Shown here: one piece after another, positions 6,047 to 9,069 of the stretch
How the letters are laid out: the number at the start of each line of letters is the position of its first letter
Numbering within the stretch: the stretch's first letter is position 1
NCBI GenBank assembly: GCA_905236835.1
Contig: CAJOQY010000153.1
Location: 1 to 9,069, forward strand
Reading direction: 5' to 3'
Length of the DNA stretch: 9,069 nucleotides
DNA from: an uncultured Oscillibacter sp.
GTDB lineage: Bacteria; Bacillota; Clostridia; Oscillospirales; Oscillospiraceae
Position numbers and translations under genes: made by a program
The notes under the pieces: generated by a model
What the model was told of the DNA's origin: nothing
Seen by the model: only the letters and a program-made list of their open reading frames with translations
Database searches by the model: none

Positions 6047-7551
6047 ATAATAATAATAATAATATCAAACAAAACGGACAGCCGCGCGGAAACCCGTTAA
6101 AATCAACGCGGAAAACGCGCGGCAATCCGGCGAATATCAAGCCGCGTCCGGCGTTCGGCAATCCGGCGAATATGAAACCCCGTCCGGCGTCCGGCAATCC
6201 GGAACAGTCAAAAAAATCCGCGCGGGAAATCGCGTTGAAAATCCTGCTGGACTGCCACGGGAAAGGCGCGTGGTCAGACGCGGCTTTACGCGCGGAGCTG
6301 GCGAAACATGATTTATCCGGCGCGGACGCGGCCTTATGCGTCCGGATTGTCTACGGCGTTCTGCAAAGTCAATTTTTATTGGATTATGATTTAAAAAATT
6401 TCTGTACGCGTGATTTTCACAAGCTGGATTTGACGGTATTGGATATTCTCAGGATTGGCGCGTATCAGATTTTATTTCTGGACCGCGTGCCGGACCGGGC
6501 GGCGGTGAATGAATCCGTCAATTTAGCGAAAAAACACGGGTATTCATCGGCGTCCGGGCTGGTCAACGCGGTGTTGCGCAAACTGTCCGCCAATCGGGAT
6601 GATTTGCCGGATTTGCCCAAAGATGATATAAAATCCCTGTCGATTGAATACAGCTGCCCGGAATGGATGGTCGCGCGGTTTATCAAATCGCTTGGAACGG
6701 ACGAAACGCGGGAATTTTTGAAATCCTGCGATGTCATTCCGCCGGTATGTATCCAGACGAATTGGATCAAGACAAACAGTGAGAATCTACAAGCGGAACT
6801 GCGGGCGGCGGGCATGGATATAACATCCCATTCATGGCTCGCCGGATGTCTGGAAGCGCGCGGAACGGGAAATATTACGCAATCAAAAGCGTTTCGCGAC
6901 GGAAAATTTTTCGTACAGGACCCGGCGGCGCGTCTCGTGACGGCGCTTGGCGGCGTACAACCCGGTATGCGTATCTTAGACATATGCGCGGCCCCCGGCG
7001 GGAAATCGTTCAGCGCGGCGATTGACGCGCGCAATCAGGGCGAAATTATATCCTGTGATATTGACAGGAGAAAATTAAAATTCATTCAAGACGGCGCGTC
7101 CCGGATGGGTTTGAATATGATCAAAACGGCGCGCGCCGACGGACGCGAATTTCATCCCGAATGGGAAAAGCGTTTTGATCTGGTCATCGCGGACGTTCCC
7201 TGCTCCGGATTTGGCATCCTGCGCAAAAAGCCGGATATAAGATATAAATATCACGGCATGGATGATTTATCCGGCCTGTTCGCGCTCCAACGGGAGATTT
7301 TAAACAACGCGGCGTCATACGTCAAACCGGGCGGGAAATTAATCTATTCAACCTGCAGTATCCTGCCTGAGGAAAACGAACGCATCACGGACGCGTTTTT
7401 AAAACGCCGACCGGAATTTATCCCCCGCGATTTCGCCGCGTCGTATCCGGGAATTATCAATCATCATCCCGGACAAGTCACGCTTTGGCCGCACCGTCAC
7501 GGCACGGACGGATTTTACATCCGCGTCATGAAAAAAATACCCGAAGCGTAA
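6043..7551 (+). CDS. rsmB: 16S rRNA (cytosine-967-C5) methyltransferase
   Basis: RsmB (Sun/Fmu) methylates C967 of 16S rRNA using S-adenosylmethionine. It has an N-terminal NusB-like RNA-binding domain from about residue 60 (AREIALKILLD) to 185, and a C-terminal Rossmann methyltransferase. Visible motifs are VQDPAA at 291-296, the SAM loop CAAPGGKS at 315-322, acidic CDID at 338-341, PCSG at 386-389 and TCS at 437-439. By family knowledge Cys438 is the nucleophile and Cys387 assists product release. At 502 residues it is about 50-60 longer than usual because of an N-terminal tail. The tail has six Asn, then basic sequence, then two copies of a 12-residue repeat (GNPAN-I/M-KPRPA-F/S). The start is TTG, overlapping the previous stop as TTGA. 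It is the last gene of the operon. Confidence 0.95.
   Translation: MNNNNNNIKQNGQPRGNPLKSTRKTRGNPANIKPRPAFGNPANMKPRPASGNPEQSKKSAREIALKILLDCHGKGAWSDAALRAELAKHDLSGADAALCVRIVYGVLQSQFLLDYDLKNFCTRDFHKLDLTVLDILRIGAYQILFLDRVPDRAAVNESVNLAKKHGYSSASGLVNAVLRKLSANRDDLPDLPKDDIKSLSIEYSCPEWMVARFIKSLGTDETREFLKSCDVIPPVCIQTNWIKTNSENLQAELRAAGMDITSHSWLAGCLEARGTGNITQSKAFRDGKFFVQDPAARLVTALGGVQPGMRILDICAAPGGKSFSAAIDARNQGEIISCDIDRRKLKFIQDGASRMGLNMIKTARADGREFHPEWEKRFDLVIADVPCSGFGILRKKPDIRYKYHGMDDLSGLFALQREILNNAASYVKPGGKLIYSTCSILPEENERITDAFLKRRPEFIPRDFAASYPGIINHHPGQVTLWPHRHGTDGFYIRVMKKIPEA
6046..6063 (+). repeat. (AAT)6 microsatellite at the start of rsmB
   Basis: Six AAT triplets directly follow the TTG start and encode six Asn. 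Slippage here would change Asn number without shifting the frame. Confidence 0.85.
6121..6192 (+). repeat. Two tandem 36-base repeats in rsmB
   Basis: Two units of 36 bases (6121-6156 and 6157-6192) begin with GGCAATCCGGCGAATAT and differ at a few positions. A partial third unit, GGCAATCCGG, starts at 6193. They encode the 12-residue tail repeat of RsmB, rich in Pro, Asn and basic residues. The unit length is a multiple of three, so copy number can change in frame. Confidence 0.85.
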
Positions 7552-7573
7552 AAATATCAATATCATTCGATTA

Positions 7574-7609
7574 GAACCCCCCTTCTCCTGAAAAGGAAAG
7601 GGGGGGAAC
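7574..7609. repeat. C/G-rich hairpin repeat, copy 1
   Basis: The stem is CCCCCCTT (7577-7584) with AAGGGGGG (7598-7605). It is extended by TCC/GGA after a single bulged C at 7585, and the loop is TGAAAA. It begins 25 bases after the rsmB stop. The hairpin core and the following GGGGAACGC resemble copy 3 read on the minus strand, so it is probably a shorter member of the same family. It lacks the AACCTCA...TGT arm. It could end rsmB transcription, but no T-run follows, so I do not call an intrinsic terminator. Confidence 0.7.
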
Positions 7610-7693
7610 GCGTTTCGCGGCGTTTCTTCCCCTTTGCGCCGTTCATCCTAAAATAACAAATGTTACAATTTTTATACAAAACGGGAAAATCTA

Positions 7694-7723
7694 TTGCGTC
7701 CGCTATTGAACATGATATATAAT
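7694..7723 (+). promoter_or_regulatory. Candidate sigma-A promoter upstream of the paired repeat
   Basis: TTGCGT (7694-7699) and a perfect TATAAT (7718-7723) are separated by 18 bases. A transcript would start near 7730 and carry the whole inverted-repeat element in a leader of about 260 bases before the LRR gene. The match is good at the -10 and moderate at the -35. A/T-rich surroundings make chance matches possible. Confidence 0.35.
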
Positions 7724-7740
7724 ATACGAATCAAGGGTTG

Positions 7741-7896
7741 AACCTCACCCCCTGTCCCCCTCTCCTAAAAAGGAGAGGGGGAACCTGAGGGAAAAAATTC
7801 CGTCCAAAACAAGGGCTTCAGGATCGTTCAAAGAGAAATTTTTACCCGTTGCGTTCCCCTTCCCCTTCTAAGGGGAAGGGGACAGGGGATGAGGTT
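7741..7896. repeat. Inverted pair of hairpin repeats (copies 2 and 3), BIME- or MITE-like
   Basis: Two related elements of about 60 bases face each other: 7741-7799 and the reverse complement of 7837-7896, matching at about 48 of 60 positions. Each contains an 11-bp perfect hairpin with a four-base loop. In copy 2 the arms are CCCCCTCTCCT (7756-7766) and AGGAGAGGGGG (7771-7781). In copy 3 they are CCCCTTCCCCT (7856-7866) and AGGGGAAGGGG (7871-7881). The outer ends pair with each other (AACCTCACCCCCTGT, 7741-7755, with 7882-7896; one mismatch), and so do the inner ends (GGGAAAAAATT, 7789-7799, with 7837-7847; one mismatch). Together this makes a possible four-way junction. From memory, AACCTCACCCCCTGTCCCC-type repeats recur in many bacterial genomes. 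No target-site duplication or transposase is visible. Confidence 0.8.
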
Positions 7897-7908
7897 CTAT
7901 TTTTACGC

Positions 7909-7936
7909 TTTTCAACTCTTGATTGGCATATATAAT
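7909..7936 (+). promoter_or_regulatory. Candidate proximal promoter of the LRR gene
   Basis: TTTTCA (7909-7914) and TATAAT (7931-7936) are separated by 16 bases, directly downstream of the repeat pair. The start would be near 7943, giving a short leader of about 48 bases that includes the Shine-Dalgarno. The -35 matches the consensus at four of six positions. Confidence 0.4.
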
Positions 7937-7974
7937 ATTCTCCAACATCATCCGCGACGGCGGATAATAAAATC

Positions 7975-7983
7975 AAAAGGGGA
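7975..7983 (+). promoter_or_regulatory. Shine-Dalgarno deciding the start of the LRR protein
   Basis: AAAAGGGGA ends seven bases before ATG at 7991. This ATG opens directly into a typical signal peptide (MLKKR then a hydrophobic stretch). It is preferred over the in-frame ATG at 7889, which lies inside the repeat element and would hide the signal peptide behind 34 unrelated residues. Confidence 0.8.
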
Positions 7984-7990
7984 CATCGAA

Positions 7991-8959
7991 ATGCTAAAAA
8001 AGAGAATCTTGACGGCGTTGATGGCGTTTTTCATGACGCTGACGCTCTTCCCCGCCGCCGCGCTGGACGCGATTCCCGGCGCGGATATAAACGCGGCGGC
8101 GGAAACCGCGATCTCGCGCGAAACGCCGGAGCCGTTTGAAGCGACGGCGGAGCCGATCCCGGAGCCGCCGACGCCGGACGAAGCGACAGCGGACAGCGCG
8201 GTTTTACAGGCGACCGTCATTGACAGCGGCGAATGCGGCGCGGACGGCGATAATCTGACATGGACGCTCGACAGCGACGGCGTATTGACCATAAGCGGCA
8301 CGGGAAAAATGAAAGATTACTATAACACTCCTTGGTATTCTCAACGATCCGACATCAAAACAGTTGTGATAACAGATGACGTCACTTCCATTGGCGGGAG
8401 CGCGTTTTACGGTTGCACCGGTCTGACAAACGTGACAATCCCCGACAGCGTCACTTCCATTGGCTATCAGGCGTTTTACCGTTGCACCGGTTTGAAAGAC
8501 GTATACTACGCCGGAAGCCAATCCCAATGGACCGCGATAGAAATTGACAGTGACAATACGCCGCTCACTGACGCGGAGATTCATTACAACAGCGCCGCCC
8601 CCACGCCCACGCCGACGGATATTCCGGCTTCGCCGCATTCCCGGCTGACGGCGAATGTCGCGCTGATTAACGCGTCAGGCGATTCCCTCACGGCGGAAAA
8701 TTTGAAAAACAGCGCGGAAGTCCGTCCAAAAATCACGGCGACGCGAAAAGACGTGGATTTGTCAACCGTCCATGTATTTTTGGCGCTTTATGATCCCTCC
8801 GGCTGTATGATTGATCTGATTGCGTGGGAAATTGATTTGAACGCGTCGGCTTCCTCGGTTGAATCTCAAAGCATACCGGCGGGTCTGGATGTCTCCTCCG
8901 CGAAACTCATGATTTTAGATGATTTGTTCAAGCCGCTTATGGCCGCGCCGGAATTATAA
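7991..8959 (+). CDS. Secreted BspA-type leucine-rich repeat protein
   Basis: Predicted exported cell-surface or secreted protein of 322 residues; the partner is unknown. A signal peptide is clear: MLKKR, hydrophobic residues 6-20, and a likely cleavage near Ala22-Ala24. Next comes a Pro/Glu/Thr-rich linker (about 43-67) and a module common in clostridial surface proteins, with NLTWTLDSDGVLTISGTGKM at 88-107. A short LRR_5 (BspA-like) block follows, with two 23-residue units, DDVTSIGGSAFYGCTGL (129-145) and DSVTSIGYQAFYRCTGL (152-168). After TPTPTD (205-210) there is a C-terminal domain from about 218 that ends SAKLMILDDLFKPLMAA. It resembles the tail domain with a WDSL..MKPL-like end seen in other clostridial surface proteins (from memory). 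There is no LPXTG anchor, S-layer domain or transmembrane tail, so the mode of attachment is unclear. The LRR part avoids ACG for Thr, unlike the rest of the gene. Repeats flank the gene on both sides. Confidence 0.85.
   Translation: MLKKRILTALMAFFMTLTLFPAAALDAIPGADINAAAETAISRETPEPFEATAEPIPEPPTPDEATADSAVLQATVIDSGECGADGDNLTWTLDSDGVLTISGTGKMKDYYNTPWYSQRSDIKTVVITDDVTSIGGSAFYGCTGLTNVTIPDSVTSIGYQAFYRCTGLKDVYYAGSQSQWTAIEIDSDNTPLTDAEIHYNSAAPTPTPTDIPASPHSRLTANVALINASGDSLTAENLKNSAEVRPKITATRKDVDLSTVHVFLALYDPSGCMIDLIAWEIDLNASASSVESQSIPAGLDVSSAKLMILDDLFKPLMAAPEL
8381..8518 (+). repeat. Two direct repeats of 69 bases in the LRR gene
   Basis: Two consecutive 69-base units encode the two LRR units. The string GTCACTTCCATTGGC is identical at 8381-8395 and 8450-8464, and GCGTTTTAC plus GTTGCACCGGT also recur at the same offset. 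Such near-identical units could expand or contract in frame. Confidence 0.85.
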
Positions 8960-8969
8960 GCCGCTTTTT
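8935..8969 (+). terminator. Weak candidate terminator overlapping the LRR gene stop
   Basis: GCTTAT (8935-8940) pairs with ATAAGC (8956-8961), with a possible inner GGC/GCC stem, and a run of five T (8965-8969) follows after three bases. The stem is short and the loop is long, so the call is weak. Confidence 0.25.
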
Positions 8970-8993
8970 AGCCCAATGTCATTCACTGAATTG

Positions 8994-9038
8994 AATCCCC
9001 CCGGCGCTATCGCGCCACCCCCCTTTGACAAGGGGGGC
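8994..9038. repeat. Double-hairpin palindromic repeat of a second family
   Basis: After a C-run (8997-9002) there is a small hairpin, GGCGC (9003-9007) with GCGCC (9012-9016) and loop TATC. It is followed by a strong one, CCCCCCTT (9018-9025) with AAGGGGGG (9030-9037) and loop TGAC. The first C-run could instead pair with the G-run, giving an alternative fold. The layout differs from the copies at 7574-7896. From memory, similar elements are frequent in clostridial draft genomes. No T-run follows, so it is not a standard terminator. Confidence 0.65.
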
Positions 9039-9069
9039 AATACAAGGGGAAACGTAATCCCGGAAAAAG

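Larger units (their letters stand above)
7552..7990. other. 439-base intergenic region with hairpin repeats
   Basis: No gene is supported here on either strand. The region holds hairpin repeat copy 1 (7574-7609), an A/T-rich stretch with a promoter-like pair (7694-7723), the inverted pair of copies 2 and 3 (7741-7896), and a second promoter-like pair (7909-7936) ahead of the LRR gene. At 7606-7644 there is weaker dyad symmetry: GAACG with CGTTC, and GGCG (7619-7622) with CGCC (7637-7640). The segment between copies 2 and 3 (7800-7836) shows nothing I can name. No tRNA or transposase remnant is visible. Confidence 0.8.

Noticed and set aside
6465..7034. A 189-codon open frame on the minus strand.
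   Set aside because: It lies wholly inside rsmB, has no recognisable protein features, and is explained by the skewed codon use of the plus-strand gene.
7577..7605. The hairpin after rsmB as a classical intrinsic terminator.
   Set aside because: The stem is strong, but it is followed by GAACGCG rather than a T-run, and it belongs to a repeat family.
7741..7896. A short CRISPR array or a known riboswitch.
   Set aside because: Only two copies, in inverted rather than direct orientation, with no equal spacers; no conserved riboswitch core is recognisable.
7889..7990. In-frame ATG at 7889 as the start of the LRR protein.
   Set aside because: It lies inside the hairpin repeat, has no proper Shine-Dalgarno outside the repeat's G-run, and would place 34 unrelated residues before a clear signal peptide that has its own Shine-Dalgarno.
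8204..8638. A 144-codon open frame on the minus strand.
   Set aside because: It is antisense to the LRR gene, and its repeated segments are just the reverse complement of the 69-base LRR units.

Overview
The window is a stretch of a Clostridia-type (Bacillota) chromosome, probably from an uncultured gut- or sediment-type Oscillospiraceae relative. The evidence is the gene order remA-gmk-rpoZ-priA-def-fmt-yugP-like-rsmB, which is the classic Firmicutes housekeeping string, and the presence of RemA and a YugP-type membrane metallopeptidase. The lineage below class is inference. Codon use is distinctive: GCG, ACG and CCG dominate for Ala, Thr and Pro, while Leu is often TTA and two-fold codons are often A/T-ending.

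Region 1 (5-7551) is one plus-strand operon of eight genes. Junctions are very tight at remA/gmk (1 bp), gmk/rpoZ (ATGA overlap), rpoZ/priA (11 bp overlap) and yugP/rsmB (TTGA overlap). Three wider spacers, before def, fmt and yugP, consist of runs of pure A/T (24, 58 and 59 bases) followed by a G-rich Shine-Dalgarno. The products cover nucleotide supply (Gmk), transcription (RpoZ), replication restart (PriA), formyl-methionine addition and removal (Fmt, Def), 16S rRNA methylation (RsmB), matrix gene control (RemA) and membrane proteolysis (YugP-like). Three of them carry low-complexity tails at gene ends: the RemA C-terminus, the PriA N-terminus, and the RsmB N-terminus (six Asn plus a 12-residue tandem repeat).

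Region 2 (7552-7990) is a 439-base non-coding stretch where the usual order (rlmN, stp, prkC, rsgA in many relatives) is not seen. It holds three copies of a C/G-rich hairpin repeat. Two of them are inverted relative to each other (7741-7896), about 80% identical over 60 bases, and could together fold as a four-way junction. Their two stem differences are both compensated, so each copy keeps a perfect stem. A candidate promoter lies on each side of this element.

Region 3 (7991-8959) encodes a secreted protein with a signal peptide, a Pro/Glu linker, a short BspA-type leucine-rich repeat block and a C-terminal domain. The repeat block uses different Thr codons from the rest of the gene. The gene is followed by a second, different palindromic repeat (8994-9038), so this surface-protein gene is bracketed by repeats and looks like an accessory insertion next to the core operon.

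I found no tRNA, rRNA, CRISPR array, transposase or phage gene. No complete new system is evident. The most unusual structure is the paired, covarying hairpin element in front of the LRR gene.
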